Assembly: GCF_022458985.1 (NCBI RefSeq) | Contig: NC_061778.1 | Location: 7,953,501 to 8,017,500 of the forward strand | Reading direction: 5' to 3' | Length of the DNA: 64,000 nucleotides | Origin: Mugil cephalus | Lineage: Eukaryota; Chordata; Actinopteri; Mugiliformes; Mugilidae | Shown: positions 1 to 10,859 of the stretch, one piece after another | Position numbering within the stretch: position 1 is the first letter of the stretch | Layout: each line of letters opens with the position of its first letter | Notes under the pieces: model-generated | Databases searched by the model: none | What the model was told of the DNA's origin: nothing | The model's input: only the letters and a program-made list of their open reading frames with translations | Made by a program: the position numbers and the translations under genes

Positions 1-171
1 ATAGAATCTGCTGTACTTAAGATTGATTTCACATTATTTTTAAATGTCAGATACTTTAACTACATTGTGTTTTATATTGCTCCAAGATGTCTGAGTCCTC
101 TAATTTATGGCCTCAGAGATGAAACCTTTTTTCTGGCTTTTATTAGCTTGTTTAAAAGAAACCGTGTTTGA
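1..171 (+). CDS. A0: odorant receptor 131-2-like, 3' end only
   Basis: The window opens inside the last 57 codons of an odorant receptor gene. The reading frame starts at base 1 and ends at TGA 169-171. It encodes the end of TM6, the third extracellular loop and TM7 with the family motif LSPLIYGLRD, then the short tail ending FKRNRV. The residue matching position 258 of the full copies is Leu. The protein is a seven-helix G-protein-coupled receptor presumed to act in the plasma membrane of olfactory neurons. The rest of the gene lies left of the window, so whether it is intact cannot be judged. Confidence 0.9.
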   Translation: MESAVLKIDFTLFLNVRYFNYIVFYIAPRCLSPLIYGLRDETFFLAFISLFKRNRV

Positions 172-2062
172 TTAATAATGAGCTGTTGATGACTCTCAGG
201 AGGAGAAATTCAGGTGGACACAGTCACATTAGAGAAGTACAGTAATATGCATACATACATGTGCTTAGGAAATAACAAGAATGATAAAAAGAAGAATAAT
301 CTGTGTATACACCTGGGATATTCATGTAAAGCTCTTTATGTATCTGTGCATGCATCTTTAAATCACAACCATATGCAGTGTGTATACAATTCATATGTAG
401 CATTTAAGGTAATAAAACAAACTTGTGATACTACTACTTTAAATACATTAGTCTCCGAGATGTGTGAGTCTTCTGATTTATGTAAAAATGTAACTTACTC
501 CTATCTGCTATATACTTTTTGCCTCAGTCAGATATCATAAAAACATAGTGGAAATGACTGTATGCATGTGTAAGAATAACTTGTTTTTATAATTATGTTA
601 CTAATAACATCACATAGTCTTGTCAGACATGCAGTAAAAAACATAATGGCACAATAGCAACAATGACAAGTGGTTTTGTTACCAACATTAACCTGTATAC
701 CTGGTTTTATTTGTGGACATCAAATTACAACCATATGCAACCTGTATACAATAAACATGTGGTATCTATGGTAACAAAATAAAATTTCTCCACCTGTTTT
801 TCAATTAAAATTAAGCGCATTGACTTTAAGTCATCTCCAACTGACAGGATCTCCAAGTGCAAAATGTCTCTCATTTTGTACTCTGTGTTCATTGTTGACT
901 GTGAAGGAAGAAATACAAATGAAATTAACGTGTGGCATCTTTTTAAATTATTATAGGACACTCTATATATTTCAGACCGTAATTTGTGATGCAATGAAGG
1001 AAATATTTTAATTGTTTTGAGTTCTATTTATGACTTCGCTCTGTGTTGTTTATTACGGGAATAAAGTGAAACATCTCAGTCTGTTACGAAAGAACCATGG
1101 ATTACATAATGTAACCCAAAGTTATCTTATCATCCCTTTGAGTAAAAACTAAATGTATCATGCTTGTGGTTAGGAAATAGGAGCTGAGCAGCTCACGTTG
1201 GAGTCGGAGCTGATAAATATTAAGCGGTGGCTTTTACTGAAATCACTGCAACATGGATGAGAGAGAAGACGCAACACTAATCATTAAATCTGTATTAGGT
1301 GTGAAAACACCACTTCCCGGCACAATTAAGCAAGCTAACATCTAGGTAACACTATTACAGCCTTGGAGGGGCCTAAGGGGTCTGTTTGCTGTGTGCTAGT
1401 TGTGGGTGTGTCTTTCTTTCAGGTAGTGATTCGTAATCAGGTGCACCATAGTTCTGAGAATAATCCCATAGTCAGACAAACAGGTTGTTCTAAGTATGTA
1501 TATTGTAGAGCTGTACCTCTTACCATTGTTGCCACACAGACGTCACAGTACAATACAAACTGGCACTAGTGATTACATCAGAGCCCTGACGGTGCCCACA
1601 CCCCTGTAACTTGCAAAACACTTAAACGTACCTCTCAGAGTCAAAGGAGATACAAAAACCGTGGTGAAGACTTTGCAGCCGTACTGTACACACAGTTGAC
1701 ATTTGACATCAATACCTTCCAGAAAATGTTGCACAGGTTATCTCTCCATCTAATACAGCTTCAGCAACTTGCTTAGCCACAGAAGGACTTCTGTGTGATG
1801 TGTCCAGTGCATTAGTGTTGGAGTAGTGGTGCTTGTAGTTAACGCATGCTGCGTGCTGCTTCTGCCTGCCACTTCCTCCTATTAACTACAGGCTTGCCCT
1901 CTGTTTCTGAGGGCGAGAAGATGGACATAGTGCTTAAGTATCCTCAGTCAGGTACACAGCCTCTCCACTGCCAAGACTGCCATACACCTCATCGTAGCCA
2001 CACATGGAAACTGGCATCTTGTGTTTCCAAGCCAAGATGTACGGGATCTCGGAGCAGCAGGC
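172..2062 (+). repeat. Array A duplicated 3' flank block (unit A0-A1)
   Basis: This is non-coding DNA that recurs behind every array A receptor. Its first half (about 172-1340) is AT-rich and holds two imperfect direct copies of one sequence (about 210-420 and 600-785). The second half (about 1341-2062) starts near 'cagccttggaggggcc' and continues to 'cgggatctcggagcagcag'. Short reading frames in the second half recur between units but are not open in all of them, and I recognise no protein. It then fuses abruptly to a Tc1 fragment at about 2062. Confidence 0.75.
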
Positions 2063-2566
2063 AACATGATAAGAACAGTACAATCTGGAGGTGGTAGTGT
2101 GATGGTGTGGGGCTGTTTTGCTGCTCCAGGACCTGGAAGACTTGCTGTGATACATGGGACCATGAATTCAGAGCTGAAACATTTGCCCAAAAAAAAACAA
2201 AAAACAACAACCCTGCAATGTTACTGAATTACAACAATTGGAAGAAAGATAAGTGGACCAAAATTCCTCAACAGTGCTGAAAAAGATTCATTGCAAGTTA
2301 TCACAAACGCTCAATTGCAGTTACTGTCAAAGGTGACCCAATCAGTTATTAGTTTTAGGGGACAAGCACTTTCTCGCACAGGGCCATGGATGTTCGGATT
2401 TTTTTTCCCTTAATACTGAAAACCTTAATTTAAAAACTGCATTTTGTGTTTACTTGGGTTATCTTTGTTTTATATTTAAAGTTGATGAGCTGAAACATTT
2501 GTGAAAAAACAACATGTAAAAAATTATAAATCAGGAAAGGAGCCAACACTTTTTCACACCACTGCA
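2063..2566 (+). mobile_element. Tc1/mariner element, 3' remnant
   Basis: This is the last part of a Tc1-like transposon. A transposase fragment with GGGSVMVWGCFAAPGPGR lies at 2085-2145, and the right terminal inverted repeat ends near 'cacaccactgca'. The 5' half is missing and the reading frame is broken, so it cannot move. The same right end lies at nearly the same distance from the ATG in most array A units, so it was inserted before the duplications. Confidence 0.85.
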
Positions 2567-2995
2567 TATGCCATCTAATTATTATTATATGTGTAAAATG
2601 TTAAATAGTTTTAAACTGGTTCAAATTATTTGTTCTTTTGGGCAGAGTTCAAGAACTATACCAGATTGCTTTAGAGTCTCCACAGTACTCAATCTATCCA
2701 CTACGGAGAGCCACTGAGGCACAGGGGAAGTGGCAATGATGTCCGCTGTGAGTCAGTTTTCATTTGGTGTTTTTGTTGGTTGCCCTATATATTAAATTGT
2801 TATGCATATCCCACTGTCCGAAGACTGCACACAACTCTGCAAAAGACAATTGTCTTTGGTACAGCATGCAACGCTTGGAGACCGTTGTATGTATAACAGC
2901 ATCTTAGCACTTCCACTGGACTTTACTACTTTTTCTATTTTCATTTTACTTTGGCATTTTACCTCACAAATTTGTATGTTTTCTGAAACTGAAAT
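2567..2995 (+). promoter_or_regulatory. Promoter block and 5' UTR of A1
   Basis: This block lies between the Tc1 remnant and the ATG and is conserved in all seven units. A TATA-like box (tatatattaaa, 2786-2796) lies 210 bp upstream of the ATG. A conserved stretch around 2670-2750 contains 'ctccacagtactcaatc' and 'ctacggagagccactgag'. No splice acceptor is evident just before the ATG, so a single-exon transcript is plausible. Promoter function is inferred from conservation and the TATA motif only. Confidence 0.5.
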
Positions 2996-3898
2996 ATGGC
3001 AGGTAACAATTCAGTGGTTGTTTTCACGCAGTGGCAATTAGACTTCAGGGCTATTATTGTGCAGATCCTGGTGTTGTTTTTTCTTTGCACCAACCTGTTG
3101 CTCATTGTGAACTTTTTTAAAAAGGAGTGCTTCTACACAACTACACGCTACATCTTATTTGCTGTTACATTGCTGTCGGATAGCCTGTTGTTAGTCGTGG
3201 CTGACATCCTGCTGATCTTTGTCTACTTTAAATATTCAATACAAGTATGGTTATGTATTATTATAACCATTCCTCTGATTCTGTATATTACAGTCACACC
3301 TGTCACTCTGACAGCAATGACTCTGGAGCGATATGTGGCCATTTGTATGCCGCTGCGTCATGCAGAGCTGTGCTCCACACGCAGCACTATGAACTGTATT
3401 TTTATCATTCACTGCATCAGCTTTGTGCCCTGCCTTATTCTCTCCTTGTTCTTTGCATCTGTTTCTCATAGCTTCTACGAACAACAAATAGTATGCTCCG
3501 CAGAGGTGTTTATGCTTCACATATGGCAGGAACACGTCCGGTCAGCCATCGATCAGTTGTACTTCTTGATCATGTGCAGCACCATCATTTTCTCCTATAT
3601 TAAAATTACGAAAGCTGCCAAAGCTGCATCAGGAGAGAATAGAAAGTCAACACAGAAAGGGCTTAAAACTGTGATGCTTCATGGTTTCCAGCTGCTGCTC
3701 TGTCTCATCCAGCTGTGGTGTCCATTCATAGAATCTGCTGTACTTAAGATTGATTTCACGTTATTTTACAATGTCAGATACTTTAACTACATTGTGTTTT
3801 ATATTGCTCCAAGATGTCTGAGTCCTCTAATTTATGGCCTCAGAGATGAAACCTTTTTTCTGTCTTTTATTAGCTTGTTTAAAAGAAACCCTGTTTGA
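2996..3898 (+). CDS. A1: odorant receptor 131-2-like
   Basis: This is an intact single-exon gene of 300 residues encoding a seven-helix odorant receptor of the teleost OR131-2 type, expected in olfactory sensory neurons. Visible marks are an N-glycosylation sequon at N4 (NNS), TM1 about 20-42, TM2 about 50-76, TM3 about 85-110 ending in LERYVAIC (110-117), candidate disulfide cysteines C87 and C167, the TM6 motif KGLKTVMLHGFQ (221-232) and TM7 LSPLIYGLRD (275-284). It is the most divergent copy, with a changed N-terminus (QWQLDF), N39, K79, T205 and S290. Residue 258 is Tyr and 186 is Asp. The ATG is chosen because it aligns across all copies. The ligand is unknown. Confidence 0.95.
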   Translation: MAGNNSVVVFTQWQLDFRAIIVQILVLFFLCTNLLLIVNFFKKECFYTTTRYILFAVTLLSDSLLLVVADILLIFVYFKYSIQVWLCIIITIPLILYITVTPVTLTAMTLERYVAICMPLRHAELCSTRSTMNCIFIIHCISFVPCLILSLFFASVSHSFYEQQIVCSAEVFMLHIWQEHVRSAIDQLYFLIMCSTIIFSYIKITKAAKAASGENRKSTQKGLKTVMLHGFQLLLCLIQLWCPFIESAVLKIDFTLFYNVRYFNYIVFYIAPRCLSPLIYGLRDETFFLSFISLFKRNPV

Positions 3899-5684
3899 TC
3901 AATAATGAGCTGTTGATGACTCTCAGGAGGAGAAATTCAGGTGGACACAGTCACATTAGAGAAGACAGTAAGAAAGTACAGTAATGTGCATACATACATG
4001 TGCTTAGGAAATAACAAGAATGATAAAAAGAAGAATAATCTGTGTATACACCTGGGGTATTCATGCAAAGATCTTTATGTATCTGTGCATGCATCTTTAA
4101 ATCACAACCATATGCAGTCTGTATACAATTAATATGTAGCATTTGAGGTAATAAGACATACTTGTGATACTACTACTTTAATTACATTAGTTTCCAAGAT
4201 GTGTGAGTCTTCTGATTTATGTAAAAATGTAACCTACTCCTATCTACTATATACTTTTTACCTCAGTCAGATATCATAAAAACATATCGCAAATGACTGT
4301 ATGCATGTGTAAGAATAACTTGTATTTATAGTTATGTTACTAATAACATTACATAGTCTTGTCAGACACATAGTTAAAAACATAATAGCACAATGGCAAT
4401 AATTACAAGTGGTTTTGTTACCAACATTAACCTGTATACCTGGTTTTGTGTACATCAAATTACAACCTTATGCACTCTGTATACAATAAACATGTGGTAT
4501 CTATGGTAATAAAACTAAATTTCCCCACCTAATACTTATTCAAAATTAAGCACATTGACTTTAAGTCATCTCCAACTGACTGAATCTCCAAGTGCAAAAT
4601 GTCACTCATTTTATACTGTAATATGTGTTCATTGTGTTTATTGTGAAGGAAGAAATACAAATGAAATGAACGTGTTGCATCTATTTTAATCATTATAGGG
4701 CACTCTGTATATTTAAGATCTTATCGTCCGTTTGAGTAAAAACTAAATGCTTTGAGCTTGTGGTTAGGATATAGGAGCTGAGCAGCTCACGTTGGAGTTG
4801 GAGCTGATAAATATTAAGCGGTCGATTTTACTGGAATCACTGCAACAGGGACGAGAGAGAAGATGCTACACAGATCATTAAATCTGTATTAAGTGTGAAA
4901 ACACCACTTCCCGGCACAATTAAGCAAGCTAACATCTAAGTAACACTATTACAGCCTTGGAGGGGCCTTTGGGGTCTGTTTGCTGTGTGCTAGTTGTGGG
5001 CGTGTCTTTCTTTCAGGTAGTGATTCGTAATCAGGTGCACCATAGTTCTGAGAATAATCCCATAGTCAGTCAAACAGGTTGTTCTAAGTATGTATATGGC
5101 AGAGCTGTACCTCTTACCATTGTTGCCACACAGATTTCACAGTACAATACAAACTGGCACTAGTGATGACATCAGAGCCCTGACAGTGCCCACATGCCTG
5201 CAACTAGCAAAAAACTTAAAACAGAGCTCTCAGAGTCAAAGGAGATATAAAAACAGTGGTAAAGACTTTGAAGCTGTACTGTACACACAGTAAACAATTT
5301 ACATCAATACCATCCCGAAAATGCTGCACAGGTTATCTCTCCATCTAATACGCTTCAGCAACATGTTTAGCCGCAGAAGGACTTGTGTGTGTTGTGTGTA
5401 TGTGCACACAGGGCGTGTGATGTGTCTAATGCATTAGTGTTGGAGTAGTGGTGCTCTTAGTTAGCGCATGCTGTGTGCTGCTTCTGCCTGCTACCTCCTG
5501 CTATTAACTACTGGCTTGCCCTCTGTTTCTGAGGGCGAGAAGTGGGCCATAGTGCTTAAATGTCCTCAGTCAGGTACACAGCTTCTCCACTGCCAAGACT
5601 GCCATACACCTCATCGTAGCCACACATGGAAACTGGCATCTTGTGTTTCCAAGCCAAGATGTACGGGATCTCGGAGCAGCAGGC
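3899..5684 (+). repeat. Array A duplicated 3' flank block (unit A1-A2)
   Basis: This is a second copy of the block described at 172-2062, with both direct-repeat halves. It lacks the stretch seen at about 985-1110 in the first copy. It ends in the same 'gggatctcggagcagcaggc' to Tc1 fusion as unit A0-A1, so that junction was duplicated rather than formed twice. No gene seen. Confidence 0.75.
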
Positions 5685-5880
5685 AACATGATAAGAACAG
5701 TACAATCTGGAGGTGGTAGTGTGATGGTGTGGGGCTGTTTTGCTGCTCCAGGACCTGGAAGACTTGCTGTGATACATGGGACCATGAATTCAGAGCTGAA
5801 ACATTTGCCCAAAAAAAACAAAAAACAACAACCCTGCAATGTTACTGAATTACAACAATTGGAAGAAAGATAAGTGGACC
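5685..5880 (+). mobile_element. Tc1/mariner fragment
   Basis: A Tc1 piece of about 196 bp with the GGGSVMVWGCFAAPGPGR transposase segment. It is cut on the right by a return to 'gggatcttggagcagcaggc', the same sequence that precedes it. The Tc1 piece is therefore trapped between two copies of a short host-flank sequence, the signature of an unequal exchange between units. Confidence 0.8.
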
Positions 5881-6187
5881 GGGATCTTGGAGCAGCAGGC
5901 TGCCCCACAGACGTGGCATGCAGTCCTACCGGTGTGTGGACGGACACAGACACGTCAATCTCTGTCCCAGCTATGAGTGAATAACCCCAGCTATGAGCAA
6001 ATAGGGAAGACCTTAACAAGGAACCAGCGGAAGATGGCAGCAGTGAGAAGCACCACAACTAGGATGGCAGACGAAAGCTGCAGCAAAGACGGGTCCCCAG
6101 TTGTCCTGGTTTTCCATGCTACTGGACTCTGGCCTGCTCATTGCCAAGGACCATACGATGGCTGACCGTGTATCAGCCTCCCCACAT
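5881..6187 (+). repeat. LINE-associated 5' segment, unclassified
   Basis: This segment recurs immediately upstream of the reverse-transcriptase remnant in four units. It may belong to the LINE or to the older flank. No domain is recognised in it. Confidence 0.45.
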
Positions 6188-6962
6188 TAAAAGATTCCTG
6201 GATGCCTTTGCCAAAGCATACAAGCAGCTTGGTTTGGCCTTCAACATTAAAAAGAGTCAGATCCTCTGCCAGCCTCCTCTCAGTACAACTACCCCTGTTT
6301 TACTTATGATATCTCCATTGGCGCACCCAGACTTGAAAATGTGGACCTTTTCACCTACATCGGGAGCCTTCTGTCCTCCGTACAACCAGTGATGAGGAAG
6401 TACACCACTACCTCAACTCTTCCAATGGGCTTTCTCAAGATTGAGAAAAAGGCTCTTTGAAAAGTATGACCTCCAAACTAGAACCAAAGACTCTGGTTTA
6501 CAAAGCAGTAGTGCTGCCCACTCTAGTGTATGGCTCAGAATACTTTCCATATACAGTAGGCACCTGAAAGCCCTAGAAGCATACCATCAAAGATGCCTCA
6601 GGAAATTCCTCAAGATCACCTTCGGAGGATAAACATGCCAACATCCCTGCCATCAGTGCAAGTCCTATATCCCCAGCTGCTTACAGGACAATGTGCCCTG
6701 GGTGGACAAAAGAAAAGGTTTAAGGACAACATCAAAACAAAACTCAAAAATTGCCACATAGAACCTAAGACCTGGGAGGCCACAGTAACCCACAGGGTGG
6801 CCTGGAGACAACTTGTCTGAGATGGAGCTGGACAATATGATAACGACTGCAGAAAGGAGAGTGTTTCCACCAAGAATATTCCACTCAGACCCACAACCCT
6901 CATTGCATATTCCAGCCCACACAGCACCAAAGTGTGCAGGTCTGGGATCGGCCTCTTCACCT
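6188..6962 (+). mobile_element. LINE (non-LTR retrotransposon) reverse-transcriptase 3' remnant
   Basis: Broken frames encode the end of a non-LTR reverse transcriptase and its C-terminal tail. In order they show LDAFAKAYKQLGLAFNIKKS, FTYIGSLLS, LVYKA with LPTLVYGS, SRHLKALEAYHQRCLRKFLK, a KTKLKNC...WEATVTHR...WRQL stretch, and a final C...R.GIGLF motif. This order is typical of LINE ORF2 C-termini. It is frameshifted several times and 5'-truncated, hence dead. At 6963 it is replaced by an hAT fragment. Confidence 0.8.
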
Positions 6963-7593
6963 TCAAACGGTCTTGCTGCCTCTGGTTCAGATCCCGCGCT
7001 CTTTTGAAATAGGCCAGGTTTCTCTCAGTGTGGAAGGGATGTTTGGTTTCCAAGTGTCTCTTCAGCTTGCTTGGAACCATATTAGCATTAGCTAACTTCT
7101 CCTGACAGAGGACGCACTCTGGCTGAGGACAGTTGACATCCCCGGTCCAACCGAAGCAATAAGACAGGTAGCTTTCGTGATACTGTCTGCTGACAGTTTT
7201 TTTCCTCTTTTCTTTCGGTGGGTTGTCGGCAGTTTCGGCACTGGTGGTTGTTGGTTTGCTCCGCACAAGAAAGCGCTCCATTTTCCCTCTCTTTATCTTT
7301 TTTAATGTTGTGCTGACCTACAGCCTTTGATGTGTCACAGTCATATAAGTCCCACCTGCGCAACGGCGCGAACAGCGAAATGGGGGGTTTTCTTTGAGGG
7401 GGGAAAAAATGTTTTTAGATAAAGTGTTTACCTCTGTATTATGAAATAAGTGCATACAAATTAGTACTGTATATAGTAAATTAAAACAATTATTTTTGTC
7501 TAGTTGTATATACGCTATTGCAATAATGGTTGTCACAAAATCTCACGGCACACTTGGACTTGCCTAACGGCACACCGTTTGGGAACCACTGCT
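6963..7593 (-). mobile_element. hAT (Charlie/ZBED-like) 5' fragment with BED zinc finger
   Basis: On the minus strand this fragment starts with an hAT terminal repeat at about 7593 (CAGTGGTTCCCAAACGGTGT). An open frame follows from ATG 7281-7279 beginning MERFLVRS. It carries a BED zinc finger: C..P.C.LC followed by LKRHLETKHP, with W at FGWTGD. Only the first part of the transposase remains before the element is cut at about 6963 inside a LINE remnant. The catalytic hAT domain is absent, so it cannot transpose. Confidence 0.75.
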
Positions 7594-7596
7594 CTA

Positions 7597-8190
7597 GTGA
7601 ATCACAGTGAGGGCCATCATCCACAAATAGTGAAAACATGGAATAATGATGAACCTTCCTAGGAGTGGCTTACCGACCAAAATTACCCCAACGGTGAAGT
7701 GACAGCTCTTTCAAGAGGTCACAAAAGATCCCAAAACAACATCCAAACACCTGGAGGCGTCACTTGACTCAGTTAAGGTCAGTGTGATAAATGGAACCAT
7801 GAATTCTGAGCTGAAACATTTGCCAAAAAAAAACAAACACAACAACCCTGCAATGTATTACAACAACTGGAAGAAAGATAAGTAGACCAATATACTTTAA
7901 CAGTGCTGAAAAAGAATCATTGTAAGTTATCACAAATGCTCGATTGCAGTTACTGTCAAAGGTGACCCAACCAGTTATTAGTTTTAGGGGACAATCACCT
8001 TCTCACACAGGGCCATGTAGGTTTGGATTTTGTTTTGTCTTAATACTGGAAATCTTCATTTAAAACTGCATTTTGTGTTTACTTGGGTTATCTTTGTTTT
8101 ATATTTAAAGTTGATGAGCTGAAACATTTGTGAAAAAAAAGAATATGTAAAAAAAATTAGAAGGGAGCCAACACTTTTTCACACCACTAC
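7597..8190 (+). mobile_element. Tc1/mariner remnant with internal deletion
   Basis: Tc1 sequence from the transposase N-terminal region ('gtgaaccacagtgag' type), then a large internal deletion at about 7765, then the 3' region and right terminal repeat ending 'cacaccacta'. The catalytic core is missing. It stands in the same position as the Tc1 remnants upstream of the other receptors. Confidence 0.8.
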
Positions 8191-8572
8191 ATATGCCATC
8201 TATTTCTTATTATATGTGTAAAATGTTAAAATAAACAGTTTGCTTTAGAGTCTCCACAGTACTCAATCTATCCACTACGGAGAGCCACTGATGCACAGGG
8301 GAAGTGGCAATGATGTCCACTGTGAGTCAACTTTCATTTGGTGTTTTTGTTGGTTGCCCTATATATAAAATTGTTATACATAGCCCACTGTCCGAAGACT
8401 GCACAACACAACTCTGCAGAAGACATTTGCCTTCGGTACAGCATGCAACGCTTGGAGACCGTTGTATGTATAACAGCATCTTAGCACTTCCACTGGACTT
8501 TACTACTTTTTCTATTTTTATTTTACTTTGGCATTTTACCTCACAAATTTGCATGTTTTCTGAAACTGAAAT
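8191..8572 (+). promoter_or_regulatory. Promoter block and 5' UTR of A2
   Basis: This is the conserved array A upstream block with TATA box tatatataaaa at 8360-8370, 213 bp before the ATG. The 3 extra bases compared with other copies come from a CAA insertion near 8405. About 50 bp are missing near 8235 relative to A1. Confidence 0.5.
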
Positions 8573-9475
8573 ATGGCAGGTAACAACTCAGTGTTTTTTT
8601 TTGCACAGCGGGAGGTTCACGACAGGGTTATTATTACACAGATCCTGGTGTTGTTTTTTCTTTGCACCAACTTGTTGCTCATTGTGATCTTTTTTAAAAA
8701 GGAGTGCTTCTATACAACTGCACGCTACATCTTATTTGCTGTTACATTGCTGTCAGATAGCCTGTTGTTAGTCGTGGCTGACATCCTGCTGATCTTTGTC
8801 TATTTTCAATATTCAATACAAGTATGGTTATGTATTATTATAACCATTCCTCTGATTCTGTATATTACAGTCACACCTGTCACTCTGACAGCAATGACTC
8901 TGGAGCGATATGTGGCCATTTGTATGCCGCTGCGTCATGCAGAGCTGTGCTCCACACGCAGCACTATGAACTGTATTCTCATCATTCACTGCATAAGCTT
9001 TGTGCCCTGCATTATTCTCTCCTTGTTCTTTGCATCTGTTTCTCATAGCGTCTACAAACAACAAATAGTATGCTCCGCAGAGGTGTTTATGCTTCACATA
9101 TGGCAGGAACACGTCCGGTCAGCCATCGATCAGTTTTACTTCTTGATCATGTGCAGCACCATCATTTTCTCCTATATTAAAATAATGAAAGTTGCCAAAG
9201 CTGCATCAGGAGAGAATAGAAAGTCAACACAGAAAGGGCTTAAAACTGTGATGCTTCATGGTTTCCAGCTGCTGCTCTGTCTCATCCAGCTGTGGTGTCC
9301 ATTCATAGAATCTGCTGTACTTAAGATTGATTTCACGTTATTTTTTAATGTCAGATACTTTAACTACATTGTTTTTTATGTTGCTCCAAGATGTCTGAGT
9401 CCTCTAATTTATGGCCTCAGAGATGAAACCTTTTTTTTGGCTTTTATTAGCTTGTTTAAAAGAAACCGTGTTTGA
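8573..9475 (+). CDS. A2: odorant receptor 131-2-like
   Basis: Intact single-exon receptor of 300 residues. It has the same landmarks as A1: N4 sequon, LERYVAIC 110-117, C87 and C167, LHGFQ at TM6 and LSPLIYGLRD at TM7. Distinct residues are an N-terminus FFFAQREVHDR, T22 (VIITQ), V269 and the C-terminal RNRV. Position 258 is Phe and 186 is Asp. The second extracellular loop reads SVYKQQIVCSAEVF, shared only with A7. The role is odorant binding and G-protein signalling in olfactory neurons, inferred from family membership. Ligand unknown. Confidence 0.95.
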   Translation: MAGNNSVFFFAQREVHDRVIITQILVLFFLCTNLLLIVIFFKKECFYTTARYILFAVTLLSDSLLLVVADILLIFVYFQYSIQVWLCIIITIPLILYITVTPVTLTAMTLERYVAICMPLRHAELCSTRSTMNCILIIHCISFVPCIILSLFFASVSHSVYKQQIVCSAEVFMLHIWQEHVRSAIDQFYFLIMCSTIIFSYIKIMKVAKAASGENRKSTQKGLKTVMLHGFQLLLCLIQLWCPFIESAVLKIDFTLFFNVRYFNYIVFYVAPRCLSPLIYGLRDETFFLAFISLFKRNRV

Positions 9476-10227
9476 TTAATAATGAGCTGTTGATGACTCT
9501 CAGGAGGAGAAATTCAGGTGGACACAGTCACATTAGAGAAGACAGTAAGAAAGTACAGTAATGTGCATACATACATGTGCTTAGGAAATAACAAGAATGA
9601 TAAAAAGAAGAATAATCTGTGTATACACCTGGGGTATTCATGCAAAGATCTGTATGTATCTGTGCATGCATCTTTAAATCACAACCATATGCAATCTGTA
9701 TACAATTAATTTGTAGCATTTAAGGTAATAAAACATACTTGTGATACTACTACTTCAATTACATTAGTCTCCAAGATGTGTGAGTCTTATGATTTATGTA
9801 ATATAACTTACGCCTATGTACTATATACTTTTTGCCTCAGTCAGATATCATAAAAACATAATGCAAATGACTGTATGCATGTGTAAGAATAACTTGTATT
9901 CATAATTATGTTACTAATAGCCTCACATAGTCTTGTCAGACAAGTAGTAACAAACATAATAGCACAATGGCAATAATTACAAGTGGTTTCGTTAGTACCT
10001 GTATACCTGGTTTTATTTGTGTAAATCAAATTACAACTGTATGCACTCTTTATACAATAAACATGTGGTATCTATGGTAACAAAACAAAATTTCTCCACC
10101 TATTATTTATTTAAAATTAAGCGCATTGACTTCAAGTCATCTCCAACTGACTGAATTTCCAAGTGCAAAATGTCTCTCATTTTATACTGTAATATGTGTT
10201 CATCGTGTTTATTGTGAAGGAAGAAAT
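9476..10227 (+). repeat. Array A duplicated 3' flank block, truncated (unit A2-A3)
   Basis: Only the first half of the flank block is present. It fuses to Tc1 sequence inside a shared 'gaagaaat'-like stretch near 10225, suggesting an exchange at short similarity. The 'cagccttggaggggcc' half is absent from this unit. Confidence 0.7.
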
Positions 10228-10530
10228 ACACAATTACATAACTGAGATCTGTCAGCCTGGAGAAGGTTACAAAGCCATTTCTAAAACTTTGAGACTCCAG
10301 CGAACCACAGCCAGAGCCATTATCCACAAATAGTGAAAACATGGAATAATGATGAACTTTCCTAAGAGTGGCTTACCGACCAAAATTACCCCAGTGGCGA
10401 ACCTTCAAGAGGTCACAAAAGACCCCACAACAACATCCAAAGAACTGGAGGCCTCACTTTGCTCAGTTAAGGTCAGTGTTCATGACTCATAAGAAAGAGA
10501 CTGGGCAAAAATGGCCTCATGGTAGAGTAG
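10228..10530 (+). mobile_element. Tc1/mariner fragment
   Basis: Part of the transposase N-terminal half ('gagatctgtcagcctggagaa' type) through 'gggcaaaaatggcctcatgg'. Frames are broken. It is interrupted at about 10530 by a 1.65 kb insertion; the right Tc1 end resumes at 12187. Confidence 0.75.
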
Positions 10531-10859
10531 AAAATACTCTTCACCAACAGGCACCAGAGAAAAGAACGACCAGATTTCCTGGCGCCTGGACCACCGAGAG
10601 ATAAAGAACGTAAATAAATTAAGAACTGCAAGATGTCTCTCTGACTAGAACTACAAACTATGAAATGTACACTTGTAACCGAAATTGCAATGTTTAATCT
10701 ATACTCCGCTCATGATTTGTTTCAATTTACAGTGTTTGTTTTTCTGGCTCAAAAGTTGACGAAGTTAGATGAATGTATTTTTAGACATAAGCGTCTACCA
10801 TGGAGCCATACTGCCATCCGGAGGCTAGTTAAAGAAATGTGTTTGGAATGTAATTTATA
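10531..10859. other. Unassigned insertion sequence
   Basis: Present only in the unit between A2 and A3. No gene, terminal repeat or known family recognised. It may be part of the same insertion event as the LINE remnant that follows. Confidence 0.4.

Noticed and set aside
4957-5163. Recurrent 68-codon frame (MEGPLGSVCCVLVV start) in the flank block, possible small secreted protein
   Set aside because: Present in several units, but with different length or broken in others, and with no supporting splice or promoter signals. Repetition is due to block duplication.
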